Of a stretch of DNA of 14,850 nt, positions 6,942-13,332 are shown piece after piece; positions within the stretch are counted from its first letter, which is position 1, and the number at the start of each line of letters is the position of its first letter. Source of the DNA: Prevotellaceae bacterium (GTDB lineage: Bacteria; Bacteroidota; Bacteroidia; Bacteroidales; UBA932); NCBI GenBank assembly GCA_031257455.1, contig JAIROQ010000086.1, positions 1-14,850 of the forward strand, read 5' to 3'. Under the pieces are notes generated by a model. The model did not search any database, was not told where the DNA came from, and saw nothing but the letters and a program-made list of their open reading frames with translations. The translations under genes were made by a program, and so were the position numbers.

Positions 6942-7805
6942 ATGCCAACAGTGACCAATGACTTGAAGAAAACCGCCGACCGGCTGGCGCAGGAAAATGT
7001 GCCGGAATATAAATTCATACCGCGCCCGGAATGCCTGCTGCCGGATATCGGCAGTATCGGGGAGTTGATGAATACGGCAAAGGGCCTACTCTTTCCGGGC
7101 TTTTTCAGCGAGGCAAACGGCAACGATATGGAACGGTTGTTTTCCTTACTTAACGAACAAATAAGCCGGGCGCTTTGCTGTTTCGACCGGCAAGGCAATA
7201 CGGGAAAAAATGCGCCGGAACTGGCGCTGACATTTATCGGCCAACTGCCGGAAATAAAACGGATGCTGGCTACGGACATCAAGGCGGTGCATGACTGCGA
7301 CCCGGCGGCTACCAGTTATAATGAAGTACTGTTCTGCTATCCCGCCATTCAGGCGATGACGCATTACCGCATAGCGCATGAACTGTTGTTGATGAAAATA
7401 CCGGTATTGCCGCGTATCATCACGGAACTGGCGCACTCCGCCACCGGTATTGACATTCATCCGGGCGCGGAAATCGGGGAATATTTCAGTATTGACCACG
7501 GCACCGGCGTAGTCATCGGCGAGACTTGCATTATCGGCAATCACGTACGGCTTTATCAGGGCGTAACGCTCGGCGCAAAGGGTTTTACGCTGGACAATGA
7601 TGGTTTGCCGGTGAATGTACCGCGTCATCCCATCATCGAAGACAATGTAATTATTTATTCCAATTCCACTATTCTGGGGCGTATCACCATCGGGCATGAT
7701 TCCGTCATCGGGGGGAACATTTGGCAAGTGTACAGCGTGCCGCCATACTCGCGCATCATTCAACGGAAAGCCACCACCGCCTTCACAGACGGGCTGGGGA
7801 TATAA
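6942..7805 (+). CDS. Serine O-acetyltransferase
   Basis: This enzyme makes O-acetylserine from serine and acetyl-CoA, the first step of cysteine synthesis, in the cytoplasm. The chosen start (MPTVTNDLKK) gives 287 aa. An alpha-helical N-terminal domain runs to about residue 165 and includes DPAATSYNEVLFCYPAIQAM. The left-handed beta-helix built from hexapeptide repeats follows: GIDIHPGAEIGEYFSIDHGT, GVVIGETCIIG and RLYQGVTLGAKGF. The IDHGTGVVIGET segment carries the catalytic Asp-His pair of this family. It belongs to the CysE/EpsC group; I give no symbol because the subtype is unclear. No cysteine synthase gene follows. In-frame ATGs upstream lie before the promoter box. It diverges from nqrA. 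Confidence 0.9.
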   Translation: MPTVTNDLKKTADRLAQENVPEYKFIPRPECLLPDIGSIGELMNTAKGLLFPGFFSEANGNDMERLFSLLNEQISRALCCFDRQGNTGKNAPELALTFIGQLPEIKRMLATDIKAVHDCDPAATSYNEVLFCYPAIQAMTHYRIAHELLLMKIPVLPRIITELAHSATGIDIHPGAEIGEYFSIDHGTGVVIGETCIIGNHVRLYQGVTLGAKGFTLDNDGLPVNVPRHPIIEDNVIIYSNSTILGRITIGHDSVIGGNIWQVYSVPPYSRIIQRKATTAFTDGLGI

Positions 7806-7818
7806 CGCACGTTCACGT

Positions 7819-7849
7819 TTTGTTTGTCGGGCAAGTTTTCGTACATTTG
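7819..7849 (+). promoter_or_regulatory. Bacteroidota-type promoter of the PIN-domain pair
   Basis: TTTG at 7819-7822 and TACATTTG at 7842-7849 are separated by exactly 19 bp, a full match to the primary sigma factor consensus TTTG-N19-21-TAnnTTTG. The start codon follows 15 bases after the -7 box, so the leader is very short. This is the best promoter match in the window. Confidence 0.75.
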
Positions 7850-7864
7850 TAGAAACATAGCAAA

Positions 7865-8305
7865 ATGAAAAATAAAATAGTAAGAATATACTTGGATAAT
7901 TGTTGTTTTAACCGTCCTTTTGATGAGCAAAGTCAATTAAAGATTAAGTTGGAAACAGAGGCCAAATTATTTATACAGCAAGGTATATTAATGGGGAAAT
8001 ATGAATTGGTGTGGTCTTATATTTTAGAATTTGAGAATAATCAAAATCCTTATGAAGACAGGCGAGCGGCTATCCATGAATGGAAAAATATTGCCGTAGT
8101 ACATTGTATAGAAAATGACGCAATCATAAACTTTGCAGAAAGCCTGCATGAAATAAATATAAAAACAAAAGATGCATTACATATTGCATGTAGCGTTTAT
8201 TCGAATGTCGATTATTTAATAACTACCGACAGAAAATTATACACTACAAAATTAAAAGAGGTTAAGATAGTAAATCCACTAACATTTTTAAATGAGGAGG
8301 ACTAA
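7865..8305 (+). CDS. PIN-domain protein, probable toxin (VapC-like ribonuclease)
   Basis: The 146 aa have the PIN nuclease layout. The first acidic residue is Asp11 in IYLDNCCFNRPFD, Glu55 or Glu57 sits in LEFENNQ, Asp103 in KTKDALHIA and Asp122 in YLITTDRKL, with a closing beta-strand VKIVNPLTFL. These acidic residues coordinate the metal in PIN RNases, so an RNA-cleaving toxin is the likely role. The gene is strikingly AT-rich beside GC-richer neighbours, which suggests recent acquisition. It has its own strong promoter and a 3-bp gap to a small downstream gene that would be the antitoxin, the reverse of the usual vapB-vapC order. A non-toxin PIN-like nuclease is possible. The domain call is strong; the substrate is unknown. 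Confidence 0.8.
   Translation: MKNKIVRIYLDNCCFNRPFDEQSQLKIKLETEAKLFIQQGILMGKYELVWSYILEFENNQNPYEDRRAAIHEWKNIAVVHCIENDAIINFAESLHEINIKTKDALHIACSVYSNVDYLITTDRKLYTTKLKEVKIVNPLTFLNEED
8294..8301 (+). promoter_or_regulatory. Strong ribosome binding site for the small partner gene
   Basis: GAGGAGGA inside the last codons of the PIN gene contains a full AGGAGG, 8 bases before the ATG at 8309. Full Shine-Dalgarno sequences are rare in this window. It implies efficient, possibly coupled translation of the second gene. Confidence 0.75.
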
Positions 8306-8308
8306 ATT

Positions 8309-8536
8309 ATGAATACAGAAATGGCATTACGCAAGAAAGGAATGAAGACATTGATTAGTAATTTAGGAAAAGTAGAGGCGGAAAAATTTATCAGCCTTAT
8401 TATCCGCGAGCCGTTCGACTATACGGAATGGCAACAAAACTTATTCAGCGATTTTTCGGTAAAAGAATTGAGCAATCTGGCAATGAAAGAATACAAAACC
8501 GGCGCTCCCGAAACCAGCCCCTCTACGAAAGACTGA
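8309..8536 (+). CDS. Small protein paired with the PIN gene, candidate antitoxin
   Basis: This is a 75-aa protein with no motif of a named antitoxin fold that I can place with certainty. The central stretch GKVEAEKFISLIIREPFDYTEW, followed by VKELSNLAMKEYKTG, resembles small Bacteroidota and cyanobacterial proteins I recall beside PIN genes; this is memory, not a search. The start is fixed by the AGGAGG at 8295-8300. It is translationally linked to the PIN gene (3-bp gap), which is the main reason to call it an antitoxin. Its 3' part is GC-richer than the PIN gene. Its stop is only 8 bp from the stop of the convergent transketolase gene, with no terminator between, so the transcripts should overlap. 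Confidence 0.7.
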   Translation: MNTEMALRKKGMKTLISNLGKVEAEKFISLIIREPFDYTEWQQNLFSDFSVKELSNLAMKEYKTGAPETSPSTKD

Positions 8537-8544
8537 CTTGCCTG

Positions 8545-9396
8545 CTAAAAATCCCCCCATTCCGTTACGGGCAGTTGCGACAATGCTTTTTCGGCTTGCT
8601 CGTTGTTGAGCGCTTTACCATGCCATTCATGCGTGCCTTGCATGAAATCCACCCCATAACCCATTTCCGTTTTCGAGAGGATGATTACGGGCTTTCCTTT
8701 GCCGGTGGCGACTTTGGCAAGGCCTAATACGCGGACGACATCGGTCATGTCATTACCTTGCATCAGGAGCGTTTCCCACCCGAAGGCGCGCCATTTCTCG
8801 CAAAGGTCGCCGGTGTCGAGGACTTTGCCGACCGGCCCGTCAATTTGCTGCCCGTTCCAGTCCACGACAGCAATCAGGTTATCAATTTTGCGGGCGGCGG
8901 CAAACATAGTCGCTTCCCAGATTTGCCCTTCTTCTATTTCGCCATCGCCAAGCAGCGTATATACGAGGTGCGGGTCGTTATTCAATTTCTTTGCCAATGC
9001 TGCGCCGCAAGCCACCGAAAGCCCCTGCCCCAAAGAGCCGGTAGCCACATGCACGCCGGGGACTTTCCATTCGGACGAAGGATGCCCCTGCAACGGCGAA
9101 CCAAGCCGGCGGAAAGAACTTAATTGCTTCACGTCAATATAGCCGGCGCGGGCAAGCACGCTGTAAAATACCGGCGACACATGCCCGATAGAAAGGAAAA
9201 ACATATCATGCCCCTGTCCATCGAGCCGCCAGGTAGCGGGCGACTGCTGCAGGGCGTGGAAATAGAGCGCCGTCAGCAGGTCGGCATTGCCGAGCGAGCC
9301 GCCGGGATGTCCCGAACCGGCGAGGTTCACCATACGGATAATATCGCGGCGAACTTGTGTCGCCATTGTTTGCAGGGTAGTAATAGATGTTGTCAT
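8545..9396 (-). CDS. Transketolase, N-terminal (TPP-binding) subunit
   Basis: Transketolase transfers two-carbon units in the non-oxidative pentose phosphate pathway. Many Bacteroidota split it into two polypeptides; this is the 283-aa N-terminal half. GSGHPGGSLG lies at 27-36, GHVSPVFYSVLARAG at 71-85, and the thiamine diphosphate motif starts with GDGE at 150-153 and ends with Asn181 (VVDWNGQQIDG). It ends naturally (WGDF) at the usual length of a separate subunit. I chose the ATG at 9396 because a -7 box lies just upstream and excludes the in-frame ATG at 9426; a further ATG 10 codons in is also possible. The C-terminal subunit gene, usually next to it, is not here: the PIN pair occupies its usual place. 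Confidence 0.9.
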   Translation of the reverse strand: MTTSITTLQTMATQVRRDIIRMVNLAGSGHPGGSLGNADLLTALYFHALQQSPATWRLDGQGHDMFFLSIGHVSPVFYSVLARAGYIDVKQLSSFRRLGSPLQGHPSSEWKVPGVHVATGSLGQGLSVACGAALAKKLNNDPHLVYTLLGDGEIEEGQIWEATMFAAARKIDNLIAVVDWNGQQIDGPVGKVLDTGDLCEKWRAFGWETLLMQGNDMTDVVRVLGLAKVATGKGKPVIILSKTEMGYGVDFMQGTHEWHGKALNNEQAEKALSQLPVTEWGDF

Positions 9397-9415
9397 AGCT
9401 ACGTTCGTTTTCTCG

Positions 9416-9423
9416 CAAAGATA
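9416..9423 (-). promoter_or_regulatory. -7 box of the transketolase promoter
   Basis: The reverse strand reads TATCTTTG followed by C, a full TAnnTTTG match, 19 bases before the chosen start at 9396. No -33 TTTG is found at 19-21 bp. This box sits exactly where the truncated gene at 9425-9565 loses its family resemblance. Confidence 0.6.
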
Positions 9424-9424
9424 C

Positions 9425-9565
9425 AAAAAAGTTATGAGTGAGGTATTCGGCCACCGTATCCGATGGAATGTTCAGCCTCGGAGCTCGGGATGCCACATTC
9501 GACATCAGCGTTCCCTGCCATCCATCGAAGATGGCATCGGGACCGGGTATGAGCTTTTGGTTCAT
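9425..9565 (-). pseudogene. Truncated start of a small Bacteroidota protein gene
   Basis: The reverse strand has a good start: ATG at 9565 preceded by AGGAGAAAGGAA. The first 40 or so codons (KLIPGPDAIFDGWQGTLMSN, then NIPSDTV) resemble the N-terminus of small Bacteroidota proteins of unknown function that I recall with a pattern like IP..DA.F..WQ..L......A....IP. The resemblance stops at about residue 42. The frame then runs into the transketolase promoter and its coding region in the wrong frame. I read it as a gene cut by deletion or insertion. The family match is from memory, and no function is known to me. Confidence 0.45.
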
Positions 9566-9609
9566 TTCCTTTCTCCTTTTGTTAAATTATTAATACTGTT
9601 ATTTTTAAA

Positions 9610-9632
9610 CGCTCATCAGAGCGCTGTACAGC
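9610..9632. other. Adjacent small palindromes left of the 21-bp array
   Basis: CGCTC-ATCA-GAGCG forms a 5-bp stem with a 4-base loop (9610-9623). GCTGTACAGC (9623-9632) is a perfect 10-bp palindrome sharing its first base. Read on the reverse strand, the first hairpin is followed by TTTAAAAA, a weak terminator-like arrangement between the array and the truncated gene. Confidence 0.5.
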
Positions 9633-9634
9633 CG

Positions 9635-9905
9635 CGTCCCAAAGTTTCAGATTACAATCTGAAGGTTTTAGATTACAATCTGAAGGTTTCCGATTGCAAT
9701 CGGAAGATTTCCGATTACAATCTGAAGGTTTCGGATTACAATCTGAAGGTCTCAGATTGCAATCTGAAGGTTTCGGATTACAATCTGAAAGTCTCGGATT
9801 ACAATCTGAAAGTCTCGGATTGCAATCTGAAAGTCTCGGATTACAATCTGAAAGTCTCAGATTACAATCTGAAAGTCTCAGATTACAATCTGAAAGTTTG
9901 GGACG
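9635..9905. repeat. Twelve 21-bp palindromic tandem repeats inside an inverted repeat
   Basis: Twelve units of exactly 21 bp occupy 9645-9896 without a spacer. Each unit holds arms TCAGATT and AATCTGA around a 2-base centre, AC in most units and GC in units 3, 6 and 9. Unit 3 (9687-9707) has both arms changed together (TCCGATT / AATCGGA). Units 5 and 7-10 have TCGGATT opposite AATCTGA, a G-U wobble if the + strand is RNA; unit 4 has a true mismatch. The array is enclosed by CGTCCCAAA (9635-9643) and TTTGGGACG (9897-9905). Because 21 is a multiple of 3, two + frames and one - frame stay open and spell heptads such as SDYNLKV or SDCNLRL; these look like a by-product, not a gene. Confidence 0.95.
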
Positions 9906-10055
9906 GTGGGTCGATACGATGGGAAGATATTCCCAAATGGGGGGGCGCCCATACGACATTTGCGTACAGCCGCCCGGCAGGCTCGGAAACCTGCGCTGCG
10001 CGATTGGCGCACTGTTCATTATTTTTACTTCATAAGCCACTTATTTTATGTTATT
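9906..10055. other. Gene-free stretch right of the 21-bp array
   Basis: I find no convincing gene here. A palindrome GGGAA-GATA-TTCCC lies at about 9921-9934 and GGGCGCCC at about 9943-9950. A reverse-strand reading frame starts at 10040 and enters the 21-bp array; it has no ribosome binding site or recognisable domain, so I leave it uncalled. Confidence 0.4.
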
Positions 10056-10153
10056 ATTTCTGATTTCTGATTTCTAATTTCTGATTGGCGGGCGCCAGCC
10101 CAATCTTTAAATCTTTGAATTTTTAAATCTTTAAATTAATTAGTCACATTAGC
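10056..10153. repeat. 7-bp and 8-bp arrays with connector and duplicated 16-mer
   Basis: Four units ATTTCTG (10056-10083) are followed by the connector GGCGGGCGCCAGCC (10087-10100). Four 8-bp units AATCTTTA-like come next (10102-10133), then AATTAGTCACATTAGC (10138-10153), identical to 3303-3318. The order array, connector, second array repeats the layout seen within the nqr operon. Confidence 0.9.
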
Positions 10154-10155
10154 GC

Positions 10156-10289
10156 AAGCCCCGAAGAGGCGCAACATGAATAACCCCGTGCAAGTGCAGC
10201 CCCGAGCTGCGTTCCGCGGAGCCTGTCCCGAGCGTAGCGTGGGGGCTGCACTTGCACGGGGTTATCCACGTTTCGCCCCTTCGGGGCTT
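10156..10289. repeat. Long inverted repeat, two 48-bp arms with a 38-base loop
   Basis: Arms 10156-10203 and 10242-10289 are reverse complements at 44 of 48 positions, with the inner 24 bp perfect (10180-10203 against 10242-10265). The loop 10204-10241 can pair further (GCTGCG with CGTAGC, one G-T). The arms begin with GCCCCGAAG and hold AACCCCGTGCAAGTGCAG. No open reading frame is inside. It resembles dispersed palindromic repeats I recall from other Bacteroidales genomes; copy number here cannot be judged. Confidence 0.93.
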
Positions 10290-10292
10290 TTT
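10275..10292 (+). terminator. Terminator-like hairpin at the right end of the long inverted repeat
   Basis: GCCCC-TTC-GGGGC is followed by five T residues (10288-10292), the form of an intrinsic terminator for + strand transcription. No + strand gene ends nearby, so it may end a transcript of the repeat region or insulate leuS. It competes with the larger stem for the same bases. Confidence 0.5.
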
Positions 10293-10293
10293 A

Positions 10294-10323
10294 GTTGAAA
10301 ATGGAGAGTGGAAAGTTGAAAAT
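10294..10323. repeat. Degenerate 7-bp array, reverse orientation
   Basis: Read on the reverse strand, this is ATTTTCA, ACTTTCC, ACTCTCC, ATTTTCA, then ACTAA. The same unit family lies in + orientation at 14753-14780, also followed by ACTAA. Confidence 0.75.
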
Positions 10324-10345
10324 GTTTTTTAGTCGTAAGTTGCGG

Positions 10346-10390
10346 CAAGCGCAAATTAACCATTAACCATTAACCATTAATTTGCGCTTG
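10346..10390. repeat. Inverted repeat enclosing an ATTAACC array upstream of leuS
   Basis: CAAGCGCAAATTAA (10346-10359) and TTAATTTGCGCTTG (10377-10390) are perfect 14-bp inverted arms. The loop consists of ATTAACC units (10355-10382 including arm overlap). It lies about 70 bases upstream of leuS, before the promoter box, so it is more likely a DNA-level structure than part of the leuS leader. Confidence 0.85.
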
Positions 10391-10399
10391 TCGCCACCC

Positions 10400-10427
10400 A
10401 TAACTCACAACTCCTAACTCATAACTT
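10400..10427. repeat. 7-bp array (ATAACTC-like)4 abutting the leuS promoter
   Basis: ATAACTC, ACAACTC, CTAACTC and ATAACTT run up to 5 bases before the leuS -7 box. They occupy the place where a -33 element would lie, and none is visible. Confidence 0.8.
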
Positions 10428-10432
10428 TTTCG

Positions 10433-10440
10433 TACCTTTG
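10433..10440 (+). promoter_or_regulatory. -7 box of the leuS-radA promoter
   Basis: TACCTTTG matches TAnnTTTG and lies 19 bases before the leuS ATG, so the leader is short. No -33 TTTG is found at the expected spacing. Confidence 0.6.
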
Positions 10441-10459
10441 CGGCTTTCAACAGCAGACT

Positions 10460-13321
10460 ATGGACTATAATTTTGCCGAAATCGAGAAGAAATGGCAGGC
10501 ATGGTGGGCGGAAAACCAGACATTCCGCGTGCAAACAGCGCCCGGCCGGCCGAAATTTTATGTGCTGGATATGTTCCCCTACCCTTCCGGCGCGGGTTTG
10601 CACGTGGGGCATCCGCTGGGATATATTGCATCCGATATTTATGCACGCTTCCAGCGGCTGCGCGGTTTCAATGTGTTACATCCTATGGGTTACGATGCCT
10701 ACGGGCTGCCGGCAGAACAGTATGCCATCCAGACGGGGCAGCACCCCGAAGTAACGACCGCCGCCAATATCAAGCGTTATCGCCAGCAGTTGGACAAAAT
10801 CGGTTTTTCATTCGACTGGAGCCGCGAGGTCAAAACCTGCGACCCTGCCTATTACAGGTGGACGCAATGGGCATTTATCCGGCTGTTCAACAGTTTTTAC
10901 AGTTATGAAAAAAATAAGGCATTACCGGTAACCGGACTGGTGCAGGCATTTGAAACGTCCGGCACGGACGGCTTACAGGTAGCCTGCGGAAAAGAAGAGT
11001 CGTTCTCGGCGGATGAGTGGCGTGCGAAGAGCGAAAAGGAAAAACAGGAAACATTGATGAACTACCGCCTCGCCTACTTGGGCGATATGATGGTGAACTG
11101 GTGCGCCGCATTGGGTACGGTGCTTGCCAATGACGAAGTAGTGAACGGCGTGTCATTGCGCGGCGGCTATCCGGTAGAGCAAAAGGTCATGCGCCAATGG
11201 TGCCTGCGCGTATCGGCGTATGCCGAACGGTTGTTGAGCGGCCTTGACGCCATCGACTGGTCAGCCTCGCTGAAAGAAACGCAACGCAACTGGATTGGGA
11301 AAAGCGAAGGAGCGGAGATACGCCTCGCCATCGGTAGTGAGGGCAAGCGAGAAATTACCGTCTTCACCACCCGTCCCGACACGATTTTCGGCGTTACCTT
11401 CATGGTCTTGGCGCCCGAAAGCGAGTGGGTGGACGCGCTCGCCACCGATGCGCAAAAGGCCGAAGTGACGTGCTATGTGCAGGCCGCCAAGAAAAGAACC
11501 GAGCGCGACCGCATGTCCGACCGCACGGTTACCGGCGTTTTCAGCGGTTCGTATGCGCTGCACCCGCTTACCGGCGAGCCGCTCCCTGTATGGATTAGCG
11601 ATTACGTGTTGGCCGGCTACGGCACGGGCGCAATCATGGCTGTGCCTGCGCACGACAGCCGCGATTACGCTTTCGCGAAACGGTTTGAAAAGGAACTGCG
11701 CGCGCAGTTGGGCGGCAAAGACCCGGTAGTGCCTTTGATTGAAGGCTGCGATGTATCCAGCGAAAGTTTCGATGCAAAGGAAGGGATAATGATGAATTCC
11801 CCGCAGGCAGGTTATCCGTGCGGACTTTCCTTGAACGGCCTGGACGTGCAGGAAGCCATTGCCAGAACAAAGGAATATATTGAAAAGTATGACTTGGGAC
11901 GGATACGGGTAAACTACCGGCTGCGCGATGCTATCTTCAGCCGCCAGCGGTACTGGGGCGAGCCGTTCCCGGTGTATTACGACTCCTCCGGGATGCCGCA
12001 GATGTTGCCGGAAGAAGTATTGCCCCTCAAACTGCCCGAAGTGGACAAGTACCTGCCGACCGATACCGGCGAGCCGCCGCTCGGCCGCGCCGACCATTGG
12101 GCGTGGGACAGCGTCCGAAACAAAGTAGCGGCCACCGCCGACATAGATAATAAAACGGTTTTCGCCCTTGAACGAAACACGATGCCGGGCTTTGCCGGCT
12201 CGTCCGCCTACTACCTGCGCTATATGGACCCGCACAACGAAAAGGCGCTGGTGAGCAGGGAAAACAATGAATACTGGCGCAGCGTTGATTTGTATATCGG
12301 CGGCACGGAACATGCCACAGGGCATCTAATTTATTCGCGGTTCTGGAATAAATTCCTCTTCGATTTGGGTGTCGTGTGCGAAGACGAGCCGTTCAAAAAA
12401 CTCATTAATCAGGGGATGATACAGGGTCGCAGCAATTTTGTGTACCGCATACGGGAAACCAATACCTTTGTTTCGCTCAATTTGAAAGACCGGTACGATG
12501 TGACGCCGCTGCATGTCGATGTAAACATGGTCAGCAATGATGCGCTGGATGTGGATAAATTCAGGGCATGGCGTCCCGAATTTGCCGATGCCGAATTTAT
12601 ACTGGAAGACGGGAAATACCTTTGCGGATGGGCGGTGGAGAAAATGTCGAAGTCCATGTACAATGTCGTCAATCCCGATGACATCGTAGAAAAATACGGC
12701 GCTGATACATTACGGATGTACGAAATGTTTTTAGGCCCGCTCGAACAGTCAAAGCCCTGGGATACCAACGGCATTGACGGGGTGCACCGTTTCCTGAAAA
12801 AATACTGGCGGCTGTTTTTCGAGAACGGCACATTGGCCGTGTCGGATGAACCGGCGACCCCGCAGGAATTAAAAGTACTGCACCGGTTGATAAAGAAAAT
12901 ACAAACCGACGTCGAAAACTTTTCGTTCAACACTTCGGTCAGCGCCTTCATGATTGGCGTCAATGAACTGACGGAACTGAAATGCCGTAAACGCGCCATC
13001 CTGCAACCCTTGACAACGCTCCTGTCGCCGTTTGCCCCGCACATTTGCGAAGAACTGTGGTCGCTGCTCGGACACGCCGGAAGCATTGCCGACTCCGTAT
13101 TTCCCGAATACGAAGAAAAATATACGCTGGAAAACCGTTTCGACTATCCCGTGTCGTTCAACGGGAAATTGCGGTTCAAAAAGGCGTTGCCGCTGGGTAT
13201 TTCCGCCAAAGAAATCGAAGCCGCCGTGTTGAATGACGAACAATCGACAAAATATCTGGAAGGAAAAACACCGAAAAAAGTAATTGTAGTAGAAGGGAAA
13301 ATCGTAAATATAGTAGTATAA
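10460..13321 (+). CDS. leuS: Leucine-tRNA ligase
   Basis: LeuRS charges tRNA-Leu with leucine in the cytoplasm. The 953 aa include the class I HIGH-type motif HVGH at 48-51 ([15 protein letters not shown]) and KMSKS at 728-732. The CP1 editing domain shows TTRPDT at 303-308 and [12 protein letters not shown] at 388-399, where Asp399 corresponds to the conserved editing Asp. The tRNA-binding C-terminus ends with [15 protein letters not shown]. It is longer than the E. coli enzyme (860 aa). The segment before KMSKS ([20 protein letters not shown] and onward) and the one near residues 180-215 are insertions I associate with Bacteroidota LeuRS. No motif is damaged. radA follows 11 bp later, so the two are probably one transcript. 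Confidence 0.97.
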   Translation: MDYNFAEIEKKWQAWWAENQTFRVQTAPGRPKFYVLDMFPYPSGAGLHVGHPLGYIASDIYARFQRLRGFNVLHPMGYDAYGLPAEQYAIQTGQHPEVTTAANIKRYRQQLDKIGFSFDWSREVKTCDPAYYRWTQWAFIRLFNSFYSYEKNKALPVTGLVQAFETSGTDGLQVACGKEESFSADEWRAKSEKEKQETLMNYRLAYLGDMMVNWCAALGTVLANDEVVNGVSLRGGYPVEQKVMRQWCLRVSAYAERLLSGLDAIDWSASLKETQRNWIGKSEGAEIRLAIGSEGKREITVFTTRPDTIFGVTFMVLAPESEWVDALATDAQKAEVTCYVQAAKKRTERDRMSDRTVTGVFSGSYALHPLTGEPLPVWISDYVLAGYGTGAIMAVPAHDSRDYAFAKRFEKELRAQLGGKDPVVPLIEGCDVSSESFDAKEGIMMNSPQAGYPCGLSLNGLDVQEAIARTKEYIEKYDLGRIRVNYRLRDAIFSRQRYWGEPFPVYYDSSGMPQMLPEEVLPLKLPEVDKYLPTDTGEPPLGRADHWAWDSVRNKVAATADIDNKTVFALERNTMPGFAGSSAYYLRYMDPHNEKALVSRENNEYWRSVDLYIGGTEHATGHLIYSRFWNKFLFDLGVVCEDEPFKKLINQGMIQGRSNFVYRIRETNTFVSLNLKDRYDVTPLHVDVNMVSNDALDVDKFRAWRPEFADAEFILEDGKYLCGWAVEKMSKSMYNVVNPDDIVEKYGADTLRMYEMFLGPLEQSKPWDTNGIDGVHRFLKKYWRLFFENGTLAVSDEPATPQELKVLHRLIKKIQTDVENFSFNTSVSAFMIGVNELTELKCRKRAILQPLTTLLSPFAPHICEELWSLLGHAGSIADSVFPEYEEKYTLENRFDYPVSFNGKLRFKKALPLGISAKEIEAAVLNDEQSTKYLEGKTPKKVIVVEGKIVNIVV

Positions 13322-13332
13322 CAAGTAAAAAC

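Noticed and set aside
9645..9896. CRISPR array
   Set aside because: Units are 21 bp in direct contact with no variable spacers, and no cas gene is present.
9287..10063. Open frames on both strands through the 21-bp array that spell heptad peptides (SDYNLKV, LQSESLG, SDCNLRL)
   Set aside because: The period is a multiple of three, so frames stay open on both strands. There is no ribosome binding site or domain, and the + frame starts inside transketolase. I treat the DNA palindrome as the real signal.
10156..10289. Integron attC site or retron RNA
   Set aside because: I see no RYYYAAC/GTTRRRY core pair at the arm ends, no reverse transcriptase gene and no integrase gene.
11261..12325. 354-codon reverse-strand open frame inside leuS
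   Set aside because: It lies wholly within leuS, whose editing domain motifs are continuous there. It is a shadow of GC-rich coding sequence.
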